Positions 6,951-15,663 of a DNA stretch of 64,000 nucleotides are shown here, piece after piece. A program made the translations under genes and the position numbers. The notes under the pieces are model-generated. The model saw nothing but the letters and a program-made list of their open reading frames with translations, had not been told where the DNA came from and ran no database searches. Source of the DNA: Nonomuraea solani (lineage in GTDB: Bacteria; Actinomycetota; Actinomycetes; Streptosporangiales; Streptosporangiaceae); contig NZ_FNVT01000013.1 of assembly GCF_900108335.1 (NCBI RefSeq), positions 62,001-126,000 of the forward strand, in the 5' to 3' direction. Position 1 is the stretch's first letter. Every line of letters begins with the position of its first letter.

Positions 6951-7235
6951 TCAGTCCGTCGGCAGGAGCGTCCCCAGAGGACCGAGGTCGAGGTTGAGGT
7001 CCTCTGGGGACAGGCCGAACCGTTCGCACAGCTCGGTCATCGCATCCTCCAGGCGCATCAGCGTCACGCCGAGCACCTCGACCTGCTCGTCCGACAGGTT
7101 GCCCCCGTCCATGCGGCGTACGCACTGCCGCTCCACGAGCTGGCGGACCAGCTCGACCAGGGTGAGGACGAGACGACTCAGGTCGCGTTCGACCGTTTCC
7201 GAGTCGGCGGCGATGCGCCAGCGGGGTGTCTCCAC
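6951..7235 (-). CDS. gvpK: Gas vesicle protein GvpK
   Basis: 94 residues from GTG 7235, 1 nt after the gvpS stop. The GvpK signature is present: DLSRLVLTLVELVRQLVERQCVRRMDGGNLSDEQVEVLGVTLMRLEDAM and a DLNLDLGPLG tail. It is an accessory protein needed in many gas-vesicle systems, perhaps in the growing shell. It is the last gene of the gvp operon and ends 2 nt from the convergent DUF6506-like gene. Confidence 0.92.
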   Translation of the reverse strand: METPRWRIAADSETVERDLSRLVLTLVELVRQLVERQCVRRMDGGNLSDEQVEVLGVTLMRLEDAMTELCERFGLSPEDLNLDLGPLGTLLPTD

Positions 7236-7236
7236 G

Positions 7237-7422
7237 TCAGGTGCTCTCGTCGAGCGACCTGAGCACGGTGCGCAACGAGATGTGCACGAGGTCCACGTCG
7301 GCGATGGACAGCACCAGGTCGCCGGTCACCACGACGCCCCCGGCCAGCAGCCGGTCCAGCAGGTCGACGAGGGCCACGCGCTCGGGCGGCAGCAGTTCGC
7401 TGGCCACCACGTCCCGTCTCAC
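7237..7422 (-). CDS. gvpS: Gas vesicle protein GvpS (short GvpA/J paralogue)
   Basis: 61 residues from GTG 7422, which overlaps the gvpL stop by 4 nt (GTGA). The GvpA/J-type core VALVDLLDRLLAGGVVVTGDLVLSIADVDLVHISLRTVL is present with almost no extensions. Actinomycete clusters carry such a short paralogue between gvpL and gvpK, normally named gvpS; it probably binds the shell or its nucleation complex. Confidence 0.85.
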   Translation of the reverse strand: MRRDVVASELLPPERVALVDLLDRLLAGGVVVTGDLVLSIADVDLVHISLRTVLRSLDEST

Positions 7423-8180
7423 GTCGCCTCCATGACCGTGAACGAGTAGGGCGCCCAGGGGCCGGTCAGCCGCAGGTCCACGCCGTCCCCGCCCAGGGTT
7501 TCCGCCAGCGCGGCGAACTCGTCGGCGCGGGCCTCGTCCACCAGGTAGGCCCCGTTGAGCAGCATCCAGTCGTTCCGCCCGGACAGGCTGGAGTCCTGGG
7601 GGCGGTGGCGATGGGTGGCGGCGGCCAGCCCGGACAGCGCCCGGTGGATGTGGTCGGCGCGGCGGACGGCCTGGCCGCGGGCCTGCTCCCGGCCGCGCAG
7701 GCTGGCCCGGCGGCGTTCCAGGTAGGTGGTGCCCGGCCGGCCAGGATGCCCCGCGCTCGTGGCGACCGGCACCCGTGGCTCGGAGGCGGGGGCGGGGGCC
7801 GCGTAGGCCTTGACGCCCCATTCGCGGCGGCCGGTGACGCGCGTGAGCAGCCGCAGGAAGTCGTCCGCGCGCCGTTCCAGCAGGTCGCCCACCTGGTCGT
7901 CGTCCTCGTACACGGTGACGAGCCGGACCGGGGCGGCCGTGGTGGCCGCCGCCAGGGCGTCCACGACGGCGTGGTGGGCGCGGGCCGTCTCCGCCAGCCA
8001 GTCCAGGTCCTCCAGGGAACGGCGGAGGGGCTCCTCCCCGAACTGCTCCAGCGGCACCGTGCTCACGTACGCGACCAGCCCCGGCCGGCTGATCGTACGG
8101 ACGGAACCGCCCGCCACCCCGGCCGGGCAGGCGGACAGCGGCTCGCGGGCCACCGCGTAGAGATAGGTGCCGTCAGGCAT
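7419..8180 (-). CDS. gvpL: Gas vesicle protein of the GvpL/GvpF family (second copy)
   Basis: 253 residues from ATG 8180, preceded by a strong GGAGGGGGGAG. The sequence has both GvpL/F halves: GTYLYAVAREPL...LVAYVSTVPLEQFGEEPLRRSLEDLDWLAETARAHHAVV and the C-terminal LVDEARADEFAALAETLGGDGVDLRLTGPWAPYSF. The family contributes to vesicle nucleation. The linker between the halves is Arg/Ala-rich and long. Its start overlaps the end of gvpJ by 8 nt. Confidence 0.92.
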   Translation of the reverse strand: MPDGTYLYAVAREPLSACPAGVAGGSVRTISRPGLVAYVSTVPLEQFGEEPLRRSLEDLDWLAETARAHHAVVDALAAATTAAPVRLVTVYEDDDQVGDLLERRADDFLRLLTRVTGRREWGVKAYAAPAPASEPRVPVATSAGHPGRPGTTYLERRRASLRGREQARGQAVRRADHIHRALSGLAAATHRHRPQDSSLSGRNDWMLLNGAYLVDEARADEFAALAETLGGDGVDLRLTGPWAPYSFTVMEAT

Positions 8181-8511
8181 CGACCACTCCCCCCTCCTCC
8201 AGGACGGCCAGGCGGCGGCGCAGGATGCGGTTCTCCTCCACCAGCTCACGGTCGCGGCCCGACAGGTAGGGGTCGTGCTCCCACCAGTCGATGCCCAGCT
8301 CCCTGGCGGTGTCGACCGAGGCGATCAGCAGGCGCAGTTTGATCGTGAGCAGCTCGATGTCCAGGAGGTTCACCCGGATGTCGCCCGCGATCACCACGCC
8401 CCGGTCGAGCACGCGCTCCAGGATGTCGCCGAGGTTGGCGGGCTCACGGCTGCCCGGAAGCGCCCCGTACGATTGCTGGCCCATAGAGCCGGACGACTGG
8501 ATTCTGTCCAT
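8173..8511 (-). CDS. gvpJ: Gas vesicle protein GvpJ (GvpA-like minor shell protein)
   Basis: 112 residues from ATG 8511; GGTGAGG lies 9 nt upstream. A GTG at 8526 would add five residues. The GvpA/J core NLGDILERVLDRGVVIAGDIRVNLLDIELLTIKLRLLIASVDTA is followed by a GIDWWEHDPYL segment and a charged coiled coil (RDRELVEENRILRRRLAVLEE). The C-terminal extension is typical of GvpJ, thought to cap or nucleate the shell. Confidence 0.88.
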   Translation of the reverse strand: MDRIQSSGSMGQQSYGALPGSREPANLGDILERVLDRGVVIAGDIRVNLLDIELLTIKLRLLIASVDTARELGIDWWEHDPYLSGRDRELVEENRILRRRLAVLEEGGVVDA

Positions 8512-8512
8512 G

Positions 8513-8842
8513 TCAGAACGCCTCACCGTTGGATCGCCGGTATCGCGATGTCCTGCGGTATGACAACAAACTGCCCTCCTGGTCGATCTTGACCTGGTAG
8601 ACGGCGAGGATGTCGCCCGACGAGGGGATCCGGCGGTCCTCGACCACCTCGACGTTCACCATCCAGCCGTCGTCCGCGGGATCGACCGAGGTGATCCCCT
8701 CAACTTCCTTGGTGGTCAGGTCGGAGACATGGCGCACGCCCATACCTCCGGCCGTCACGGCCGTCAGCGCGGCCGGCTTCTCCTTCGCCGCGGCCTCACC
8801 AGAGGCTCGCGGCTTCTCGGCGACAGAGCGCCTGGCGGTCAT
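8513..8842 (-). CDS. gvpO: Gas vesicle protein GvpO
   Basis: 109 residues. A basic low-complexity N-terminus is followed by the GvpO core: TGWMVNVE-like DGWMVNVEVVEDRRIPSSGDILAVYQVKIDQEGSLLSYRRTSRYRR. GvpO is an accessory protein common to actinobacterial and haloarchaeal clusters and may also influence expression of gvpA. It ends 1 nt before the gvpJ start. Confidence 0.9.
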   Translation of the reverse strand: MTARRSVAEKPRASGEAAAKEKPAALTAVTAGGMGVRHVSDLTTKEVEGITSVDPADDGWMVNVEVVEDRRIPSSGDILAVYQVKIDQEGSLLSYRRTSRYRRSNGEAF

Positions 8843-8846
8843 CGGG

Positions 8847-9071
8847 TCACCTTCCGGTCGCCAGCTTCATTACCTGTTCAACGGCTTGCCGTTCTTCTTC
8901 CTCGGAGATCTCGCCGGCCGCCCTGGCCGCCTCGATCTCCTCCAGACGCCGCCGGACCGCGGCAGGATTGCGGGTCTCCCGATCGACCTGGTCCTGAATG
9001 ACCTCGGCCAGTTTGATCAGCCCGCGGACCGGCAACATGGGCCAACTGAAGATCGTTCCTACCAGGCCCAT
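8847..9071 (-). CDS. gvpG: Gas vesicle protein GvpG
   Basis: 74 residues from ATG 9071, chosen over GTG 9080 because GGAGG lies 8 nt upstream of it. GvpG proteins are short: a hydrophobic N-terminus (GLVGTIFSWPMLPVRGLIKLAEVI) then a charged helix (RRRLEEIEAARAAGEISEEEERQAVEQVM). It acts with GvpF/L in early assembly. Confidence 0.9.
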   Translation of the reverse strand: MGLVGTIFSWPMLPVRGLIKLAEVIQDQVDRETRNPAAVRRRLEEIEAARAAGEISEEEERQAVEQVMKLATGR

Positions 9072-9086
9072 GGGTAACACCTCCCG

Positions 9087-9887
9087 CTATCCCTGCGCGG
9101 TGACGAAGTCGTACGGCGCGAGCGGCCCGAGCAGCCGTAGCTGCACCCGGCCCGACCAGCGCTCGCCGAGCTTCTTCACCGCCTTCTCGATCGCCTTGTG
9201 ATCGCTCATCTTGGAGAGCATGGCCAGGTGCACGGCGTCCTGTTCGTGCGTCGGCTCCCGTACGGCGGCCTGGGCGAACGTCCCGTCCAGGGCCTCGACG
9301 GCCACCTGCGTGTCCATGTTCCGCTTCATCTCGATCGAGGCCGCGATGATCTCGCCGAGCCGGATGCGCTCGTTCCTGGTCGCGTCCTCGTCCTTGCCGC
9401 GCATCGCCTCGCGCAGGGCGCCGGCCTCGGGGTTCTCGGCGAGAATCTCCGCGATCAGCGCCTGCTCGACGTAGCGGCCCTTGAGGACGTACTGGGCGTG
9501 GCCTTTGATCTGGTCCAGCGCGCTGAGGAAGTCGTCGTGGTGCGGTTCGAGCAGCTCTTCGACGACGGCCTCGGGACTGGCCAGCACCCCGCCGAACCGG
9601 AACGGCAGCACGGGGCCCTTCGCGATCATGGAGTCGAGCAACCTGGCGTGGGCCATGAAGTCCCCCGGCCGCCCCAGCGGCTGCTCCACGTTGACAGGGC
9701 TGACGACGGCCGCGATCTCGTCGTGCTTGATGAGCCGGACCTTGCCGGCCGGGTCGCCGAGCCCCTGTTCGTCAGGGAGCTTGGTGTTCGCGAGCACGAC
9801 GCCGTAGACGTACGAGCCCATTTTCTGGCTCTGACGAGTGCCCTGCTTGGGCACGGAGGCTCCAGAGACCTCGGTGGATCGTCCCAT
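9087..9887 (-). CDS. gvpF: Gas vesicle protein GvpF (GvpL/F family, first copy)
   Basis: 266 residues from ATG 9887. After a 20-residue polar leader the GvpL/F domains are complete: GSYVYGVVLANTKLP...AAVVSPVNVEQPLGRPGDFMAHARLLDSMIAKGPVLPFRFG, a central helical part (DQIKGHAQYVLKGRYVEQALIAEIL) and the C-terminal GRVQLRLLGPLAPYDFV. GvpF contacts GvpA during nucleation in better-studied systems. It lies directly after gvpA, as in streptomycete clusters. Confidence 0.92.
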   Translation of the reverse strand: MGRSTEVSGASVPKQGTRQSQKMGSYVYGVVLANTKLPDEQGLGDPAGKVRLIKHDEIAAVVSPVNVEQPLGRPGDFMAHARLLDSMIAKGPVLPFRFGGVLASPEAVVEELLEPHHDDFLSALDQIKGHAQYVLKGRYVEQALIAEILAENPEAGALREAMRGKDEDATRNERIRLGEIIAASIEMKRNMDTQVAVEALDGTFAQAAVREPTHEQDAVHLAMLSKMSDHKAIEKAVKKLGERWSGRVQLRLLGPLAPYDFVTAQG

Positions 9888-9889
9888 GG

Positions 9890-10330
9890 CTAGTCTTCCT
9901 CTCGCTTCGCCCGCGTCTTGCGTGGCGCCTTGGGCTCCTGTTCGACGGAGACCTCGGGGGCCGACGCGGCCGGGGCGGGATCCCTTCTGGCCTCGCTGAG
10001 CTCGCGCAGCGTTTCACCGGCCTGCTCGACCACGCCCTGGATCGTGTCCTGGCTCGGGACGCCCTTCGCATCCTTGATGACGTCGGGCAGGCCCTTCTGG
10101 CTCTTGGACATGTCCAGCCTGTTCGCGGCTTCGGCGAAGCGCAGATACGTGTCCACGCTGGCTATGACGACACGTGCGTCGATCGTCAGGATCTCGATAC
10201 CGACGAGTGAGACCCGGACGTAGGCGTCGATGACAAGACCCTTGTCCAGGATCGTGTCGATGACGTCGGCCAGGCCCGAAGAGCCTCCGCCGCCTACTCC
10301 GGCTGACGCCGGCTGCACAGACGTACTCAT
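9890..10330 (-). CDS. gvpA: Gas vesicle structural protein GvpA
   Basis: 146 residues from ATG 10330 behind a G-rich ribosome binding site. The beta-hairpin core SSGLADVIDTILDKGLVIDAYVRVSLVGIEILTIDARVVIASVDTYLRFAEAANRLD is the amphipathic shell subunit. A C-terminal extension of about 60 residues, rich in Pro, Ala, Lys and Glu, is longer than in cyanobacteria but usual for soil actinomycetes. First gene of the operon. The 140 bp upstream holds its promoter, but no convincing -35/-10 pair could be chosen. Confidence 0.92.
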   Translation of the reverse strand: MSTSVQPASAGVGGGGSSGLADVIDTILDKGLVIDAYVRVSLVGIEILTIDARVVIASVDTYLRFAEAANRLDMSKSQKGLPDVIKDAKGVPSQDTIQGVVEQAGETLRELSEARRDPAPAASAPEVSVEQEPKAPRKTRAKREED

Positions 10331-10470
10331 AAATTCCCCCCTCGCGAGGGCCAACCTGCCCGGGAAAACCCGAAAGAGAACCTCATAAGCGGAAAAACCG
10401 CCCAGACTTGGCACACGGAACGTCCGCGGCCGATTGCCTTCCGTAGTTTTGGGGCGAGGGGGTGTTTGCC

Positions 10471-11475
10471 TCAGGTGCTGGCGCGGACGGCCAACTGGGG
10501 CGTGAGGAGGGTGGACTCGGGGACCGTACGGCCCTCCAGCTTGTCCATGACCAGGCGGACGGCCTCCCTGCCCACCTCCTCGGCCGGGATCAGCACCGAG
10601 GTGAGGGGCGGACCGGCCCGCTCGGCCACGTCGTCGGGGCAGATCGCCACCACGGCCACGTCGTGCGGCACCCGGCGGCCGAGCTGGCGCAGCGCGGCCA
10701 GCACGTGGCTCACCGCGGACTCGTTGTGCACGACCAGGCCCGACAGCCCCGGCCGGTCGAGGAGGAGGTCGCGGACGGTTTCGTACACCTCGTCGAACGT
10801 CTCCTCGCAGGGCAGCGACACGCCCTTGAGGCCGTGGCCGTCCAGCGCGGCCACGAAGCCCTCCATGGTGCGGGTGGCGAAGCCGGTGCCCCGGTCGTAG
10901 ACCACCGACGGCGCCCCGAGCAGCGCGATCTCCTCGTGCCCGCGCTCGGCCAGGTGCTCCACGCAGCGCGCGCCCGCGGCGGCGAAGTCGAGGTCGACGC
11001 AGGTCAGCCCGGCCGGCTCGGCGGGGAAGCCGATGAGGACGCTCGGCTCGGGCAGCTCGCGCAGCAGCGGCACCCGGCGGTCGTCCAGCTCCACGTCCAT
11101 GAGCACCAGCGCGTCCACCAGCGCGCTCGCGGCCACCCGGCGGATGCCGGCCGTGCCCTCGTCGGCGGTCAGCAGCAGCACGTCGTGGTCGAAGCGGCGG
11201 GCCGCCGTGACGACGGCGCTGGCGAAGCGCATCAGAACGGGCACGTGCATGCCCGCCCGCAGCGGCAGCACCAGCGCGATCACGTTGGACCGCTTGCTGG
11301 CCAGCGCGCGGGCACCGGCGTTGGGGTGGTAGCCGAGCGCGCTGATGCTGTCGAGCACCCGCCGCCTGGTGCCGGCCGAGATCGTCCGCTTGCCGCTGAG
11401 CACGTACGAGACCGTGCTCACGGCCACGCCCGCGTGCTTGGCGACCTCGGCGATCGTGACCGTGCGCCCGCTCAA
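10471..11475 (-). CDS. LacI-family transcriptional regulator of the GH3 gene
   Basis: 334 residues from TTG 11475, which overlaps the GH3 stop (TTGA). The N-terminal helix-turn-helix TIAEVAKHAGVAVSTVSYVLSGKRTISAGTRRRVLDSISALGYHPNAGARALAS includes the hinge helix typical of LacI proteins. A periplasmic-binding-protein-like sensor follows to the C-terminus (TSVLIPAEEVGREAVRLVMDKLEG). Its likely operator is TCGAAGCGCTTCGA in front of the GH3 gene, and a second copy lies in front of the GH31 operon. Expected to be released by a sugar, perhaps a xyloglucan oligosaccharide. Confidence 0.92.
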   Translation of the reverse strand: MSGRTVTIAEVAKHAGVAVSTVSYVLSGKRTISAGTRRRVLDSISALGYHPNAGARALASKRSNVIALVLPLRAGMHVPVLMRFASAVVTAARRFDHDVLLLTADEGTAGIRRVAASALVDALVLMDVELDDRRVPLLRELPEPSVLIGFPAEPAGLTCVDLDFAAAGARCVEHLAERGHEEIALLGAPSVVYDRGTGFATRTMEGFVAALDGHGLKGVSLPCEETFDEVYETVRDLLLDRPGLSGLVVHNESAVSHVLAALRQLGRRVPHDVAVVAICPDDVAERAGPPLTSVLIPAEEVGREAVRLVMDKLEGRTVPESTLLTPQLAVRAST

Positions 11476-14234
11476 GCGCTCGCTCCCAGGTCGAGCCGGG
11501 CCAGGGTCACTCCGTCGTTCTCGAAGACCACATAGAGATCGTGCACCCCGCCGGGGGCCTCGAACGATGCCGTGACGGCGTGATAGTCGTACCGTTCGGT
11601 CCTGGGCACCGGGAAGGTGGCGAGGGCCCGGCCGTAGAGGGGGTCGCCGAGGCGGATGGTGATCATGCCGCCTTCCGCGCTGCCCGCCGTGGCCACGCAG
11701 GTCGCGCGGCCGGTCAGGTCCACCTGCCGGAACAGGATCCAGGCGCCCTCCGCGTCGGACCTGACGGCGTCGCCGTCCACCCTGGTCTCGTCCACGAACG
11801 TGATCGCGTCGTACTCGTCGTGCGCCGCCGCCCGCAATGGCCCCCTTTGAGGCGGGATGGTCTCGCCGACGACCTCGAAGCGGGCGCTCAGCCGCAGGTC
11901 GGTGGCGCTGCGGCCGACCATGAGCTGGTGCGGCGCGCTCTCCACGGCGAACCTGCCCCTGGTCACGTCCCAGAACGCCAGCTCGGAGACGGGCAGCTCC
12001 AGCGTCACGGTACGGCTCTCGCCCGGCGCCAGCCGGACCTTCTCGAACCCGCGCAGGCGGCGCAGCGGCTGCTTGACGCGGGAGCGCTGCTGGTGGGTGT
12101 AGAACTGCACGACCTCGACGCCCGGGCGCTCCCCCGTGTTCGTGACCGTGGCCTCGGCGCGCAGGACGTCGCCGGTGAGCCGGACGCTCAGGTCGGCGTA
12201 CTCGAACGTGGTGTAGCTGAGGCCGTGGCCGAAGGGGTGCAGCGGGACGCCGCGGAAATACTGGTATGTCGCGTCGGAGGCGATGATGTCGTAGTCGAGC
12301 AGGTCGGGCAGCTCCTGCTCGGAGTGGTACCACGTCTGGGTGAGGCGGCCCTCCGGGTCGGCGTCGCCGAACAGCACCTCGGCCAGCGCGTGGCCGTACT
12401 CCTGGCCGCCGTGCGCCGACCACAGCACCGCCGGCACCTCGCCGTCGGTCCAGGTCAGCGGGTAGCCGCTGGTGATGACCAGCACGGTACGCGGGTTCGC
12501 CTTCCGCACGGCCCGCACCACGTCGTCCTGCGCGGGGGCGAGGGCCAGCGTCATGCGGTCCTCGGTCTCGCGGCCGTTGACCAGGGGATGGTCGCCCATC
12601 ACCACGACCGCCACGTCGGCGGCGGCGGCCAGCGTGGCGGCCTGTTCGGTGCCGCTCCTGACCACGTCCATGGCCAGCCATACGGCCTGGTCGGCGTCGT
12701 CCACCAGGCGCAGCACGCCGTCGTCGCCGGTGCCGACGTAGCAGCCGGTCGAGACGTGGCGCAGGGCGAGCGTGCCGCGCGGGCGCTCCTCCATGCGGAA
12801 CGTCTGGCGCACCTCCCACCCGTTCGGCCCCGGCTGGTCGTTGACCAGCGTCACGTCGTCCACGGAGACGAACCGGCCGGTCGTCACGGCGCGCAGCGCG
12901 TACGCGCCGCCGCCCCAGTCGAACAGGTCGAACAGGCCCGCCTCCGCCGCCCCCGCGCGCAGCGGCCCGCCGGCCGGGTCCGCGACGACCGGGCCGGCGT
13001 CGGAGGTCAGCGTCACCCGGTCCACGGCCTCGCAGAACACGGTCTCGCAGCGCTCGGCCAGCCCGCCGCGGGCGGTGACGGCGTAGGGCAGGGTGCCGCT
13101 GTACCAGTCCTCCATGAGCGCGTCGCCGAGCTGCCCGATCACCGCGACCTTGGTCACGTCGCGCAGCGGCAGCAGGCCGTCGTTCTCCAGCAGCACGAAC
13201 GAGCGCCGCGCCGCCTCCCTGGCCAGCGCCTGGTGTTCGGGGCAGTTGACCACGTTGTCGTTGATGTCGTCGTACGGCGTCGCCGGGTCGAACTCGCCCA
13301 GCCGGAACCGGATCGACAGCGCGTGCCGGACCGCCGTGTCGACGTCCCGCTCGGCCAGCAGCCCCTGGGCGAGCGCGTCACGCAGGTGGCCGAGCGTGAC
13401 CTCGGTGCGGTCGTCGTCCTGGGTGAAGCTGTCGAGCCCGGCCTTGACCGCGTGCGCGTACGCCTCGGGCAGCGTGTCGTGGTAGCCCTGCAGGGCGGTG
13501 AGGTTGCCCGGCGCGTAGGCGTCGCTGACGATCAGCAGGTCCGGCGCCCACGCGCGCAGCTCACGGCCGATCAGCGGGCTGAGGTGCGCGGGACGACCGT
13601 TGACCAGGTTGTACGAGGGCATCACGGCCACCGCCGCGCCCTCCTCGATGGGCTTGCGGAAGGCCGGCAGCTCGTACTCGTACAGCACCCGGGGCGGCAG
13701 GTTGCTGGAGGTCGTGCACCGGTCGGTCTCGTTGTTGTAGGCCAGGAAATGCTTGAGCGTGGGGGCCGTCTTCAGGATTTCGGGAGCGCTCCCACGGAGC
13801 CCACGCGCATAGGCCGTGGCCATGACCGCGGTCAGCCACGGATCTTCGGAGTAGCCCTCCTCGTTGCGCCCCCACCGGGGATCGCGCAGCGGGTTGACCA
13901 CCGGCGCCCACACGTTGAGCCCCGCGCCGGCCGGGTCCTTGTGGTGGAAGGCCAGCACCTCGTCGCTGGTCGCGGCGCCGACCCGGCGCACGAGGTCGAG
14001 GTCCCAGGTCGAGGCCAGCCCGATCGCCTGCGGGAACACCGTCGCCGGGCCGAGCCAGGCCAGCCCGTGCAGCGCCTCGGTGCCCGTACGGAACGCGCCC
14101 AGCCCCAGCCGTTCGACCGGCGCCTGGTACTGGTGCAGCAGCCCCACCTTCTCGTCGAGGGTGAGCCTGCGCAGAAGGTCGTCGATCCGGTCATGAAGAG
14201 GCGCCGCTGGGTCACGGAAGGGGGGTTCTTGCAT
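11472..14234 (-). CDS. GH3 family glycosidase, intracellular, with inserted beta-trefoil-like domain
   Basis: 920 residues. ATG 14234 is preferred to ATG 14240 because GAGGG then has proper spacing. There is no signal peptide. The GH3 barrel runs from residue 10 with LDEKVGLLHQ, TEALHGLAWLG, NVWAPVVNPLRDPRWGRNEEGYSEDP, KHFLAYNNE and LLIVSDAYAPGN; D238 in SDAY is the expected nucleophile. The alpha/beta sandwich domain has GDHPLVNGRE, and a C-terminal Fn3-like and a carbohydrate-binding-like region follow. Between barrel and sandwich lies an insert with TTGRFVSVDD and STGCYVGTGDD motifs that looks like a fascin/ricin-type trefoil. A beta-glucosidase or beta-xylosidase acting on imported oligosaccharides is likely. 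Co-transcribed with the LacI gene. Confidence 0.9.
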   Translation of the reverse strand: MQEPPFRDPAAPLHDRIDDLLRRLTLDEKVGLLHQYQAPVERLGLGAFRTGTEALHGLAWLGPATVFPQAIGLASTWDLDLVRRVGAATSDEVLAFHHKDPAGAGLNVWAPVVNPLRDPRWGRNEEGYSEDPWLTAVMATAYARGLRGSAPEILKTAPTLKHFLAYNNETDRCTTSSNLPPRVLYEYELPAFRKPIEEGAAVAVMPSYNLVNGRPAHLSPLIGRELRAWAPDLLIVSDAYAPGNLTALQGYHDTLPEAYAHAVKAGLDSFTQDDDRTEVTLGHLRDALAQGLLAERDVDTAVRHALSIRFRLGEFDPATPYDDINDNVVNCPEHQALAREAARRSFVLLENDGLLPLRDVTKVAVIGQLGDALMEDWYSGTLPYAVTARGGLAERCETVFCEAVDRVTLTSDAGPVVADPAGGPLRAGAAEAGLFDLFDWGGGAYALRAVTTGRFVSVDDVTLVNDQPGPNGWEVRQTFRMEERPRGTLALRHVSTGCYVGTGDDGVLRLVDDADQAVWLAMDVVRSGTEQAATLAAAADVAVVVMGDHPLVNGRETEDRMTLALAPAQDDVVRAVRKANPRTVLVITSGYPLTWTDGEVPAVLWSAHGGQEYGHALAEVLFGDADPEGRLTQTWYHSEQELPDLLDYDIIASDATYQYFRGVPLHPFGHGLSYTTFEYADLSVRLTGDVLRAEATVTNTGERPGVEVVQFYTHQQRSRVKQPLRRLRGFEKVRLAPGESRTVTLELPVSELAFWDVTRGRFAVESAPHQLMVGRSATDLRLSARFEVVGETIPPQRGPLRAAAHDEYDAITFVDETRVDGDAVRSDAEGAWILFRQVDLTGRATCVATAGSAEGGMITIRLGDPLYGRALATFPVPRTERYDYHAVTASFEAPGGVHDLYVVFENDGVTLARLDLGASA

Positions 14235-14252
14235 GATCATCCCTCTGAGAGT

Positions 14253-14268
14253 GTCGAAGCGCTTCGAC
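14253..14268. promoter_or_regulatory. LacI-type operator upstream of the GH3 gene
   Basis: GTCGAAGCGCTTCGAC is a perfect 16-bp palindrome with the central CG typical of LacI/PurR-family operators. It ends 18 nt upstream of the GH3 start codon. The 14-bp core recurs at 36304-36317. Confidence 0.8.
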
Positions 14269-14338
14269 GACCGGCCTGGGGAAGTTACGCGGACATTTCG
14301 GTGGGTTGACTGAAGGGTGCACTTCCCGGTGACCAAGG

Positions 14339-15586
14339 TCAAGGGATTCGCGAGATTCCTCCGGGCAATCTTCCCGAGTCGATGGAGTCGAGGACCCGTG
14401 CCGCGCCCCCCAGCGCGGCGGCGTCGTGGCCCAGCGTCGAGGCCACGACCTGGCAACCACCGGCTTCGGCGGCGATGACGCGGTCGGCCAGCTCGCCCTG
14501 GACCACGGGCAGCAGCCACGGCGCCAGCGGGACGTAGTAGCCGCCGAGGATGATCACCTCGGGGTTGAGCAGGTTGGCCAGAATGGACACGCCCCTGCCC
14601 AGGCTTCCGCCGACCGAGCCCAGCGTGGCCAGGGTGGCGGGGTCGCCCGCGCGCGCCAGGCGTACGACCTCCTCGATCTCGACCTGGATCTCCGCCGGGG
14701 ACAGGTCCTTGCGCAGCACGGCGCCGATGCCCGCCATCGCCTCCAGGCAGCCGCGCCGGCCGCAGTGGCACTCGGGGCCGTCGGGGTCGAGCTGGACGTG
14801 ACCGATCTCGCCGCTGTAGCCGAGACCGCCACGGCGCAGCCGGCCGTCCAGGATGATGCCCGCGCCGACGCCCATCTCACCGGTGAGGTAGACGAGGTCG
14901 GAGGCCCCCGAGTGCGCGCCGAAACGCTGCTCGGCCAGGGCCGCGAGGTTGGCGTCGTTGTCGACCTGGATGGGGAAACCGGGGTCGCGCAGCGCCTTGG
15001 CCAGGTCGCCGCCGATGTCGGCGTCGTGCCAGCCCAGGTTGGGCGCGATGCGTACGTTGCCCTGCACGTCCACCAGCCCTGGTACGGCCACCGCCAGGCC
15101 GAGCACGTGGCGTTCCTCCTTGGTCATCCGGTTGACCACCCGCCGCACGATGGCCCCCACCCCGGCCACCCCCTGGTTGACCGAGTCACCCCCGGAGAAC
15201 GAGCGCCGCCACGTCAGCAGCCGCTCCCCCGCCAGGCCGGTGGCCACGGCCGAGACGGAGTCGACGTTGATCTCGACCCCGATGGCCGCGTAGGGCGAAC
15301 CGTCGAGGACGAGCATCGTGGCCGGCCGGCCGACCCGGTTCTCGGTCAGGCCGGTCTCGCGGACGAGCCGCCGGTCGATGAGGTCGGCGACCAGGCTGGA
15401 GACCGTCGCCTTGTTCAGCCCGGTGGAGGCCGCGATGTCGGCGCGCGAGCACGGCGCGTGTTCGCGGACGAAACGGAGCACGACCGCGAGGTTGGTGGCC
15501 CGTACGTCGGCGAAGTCGGCCGGCTGAGGGCCGGTCGTAGAAGTGATCAATTCAGCCCCGTTCCCGCCAAGCAATGACCCCAGCAT
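14339..15586 (-). CDS. ROK-family transcriptional regulator
   Basis: 415 residues from ATG 15586. The N-terminal winged helix (NLAVVLRFVREHAPCSRADIAASTGLNKATVSSLVADLIDRRLVRE) precedes a ROK sugar-kinase-like domain with the nucleotide-binding start (AIGVEINVDSVSAVA), the DNDANLAAL and GEIGHVQL segments and the zinc motif CHCGRRGC. ROK repressors sense sugars. It is divergent from the ABC sugar importer starting at 15724, and the 137-bp gap holds two dyads, so it probably regulates itself and the importer. Confidence 0.92.
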   Translation of the reverse strand: MLGSLLGGNGAELITSTTGPQPADFADVRATNLAVVLRFVREHAPCSRADIAASTGLNKATVSSLVADLIDRRLVRETGLTENRVGRPATMLVLDGSPYAAIGVEINVDSVSAVATGLAGERLLTWRRSFSGGDSVNQGVAGVGAIVRRVVNRMTKEERHVLGLAVAVPGLVDVQGNVRIAPNLGWHDADIGGDLAKALRDPGFPIQVDNDANLAALAEQRFGAHSGASDLVYLTGEMGVGAGIILDGRLRRGGLGYSGEIGHVQLDPDGPECHCGRRGCLEAMAGIGAVLRKDLSPAEIQVEIEEVVRLARAGDPATLATLGSVGGSLGRGVSILANLLNPEVIILGGYYVPLAPWLLPVVQGELADRVIAAEAGGCQVVASTLGHDAAALGGAARVLDSIDSGRLPGGISRIP

Positions 15587-15613
15587 GCCGCATCGCGGGC
15601 CTCCTTCATCAAC

Positions 15614-15650
15614 CTGTGACCACCGCACCGGGTTGTGGCTACGGTCACAG
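15614..15650. promoter_or_regulatory. Inverted repeat in the ROK/importer intergenic region
   Basis: CTGTGACC (15614-15621) and GGTCACAG (15643-15650) are exact reverse complements, 21 nt apart. The spacing of about three helical turns would suit two dimers or looping. It is closer to the ROK start than the second dyad and may serve autoregulation. Confidence 0.45.
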
Positions 15651-15663
15651 TCTACTAATTTGT

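Noticed and set aside
11541..14309. Very long open frame (over 900 codons) on the plus strand opposite the GH3 gene
   Set aside because: It mirrors the GC-rich codon pattern of the minus-strand gene, has His/Arg/Gln-rich meaningless sequence and matches no protein family; a shadow of the real gene.
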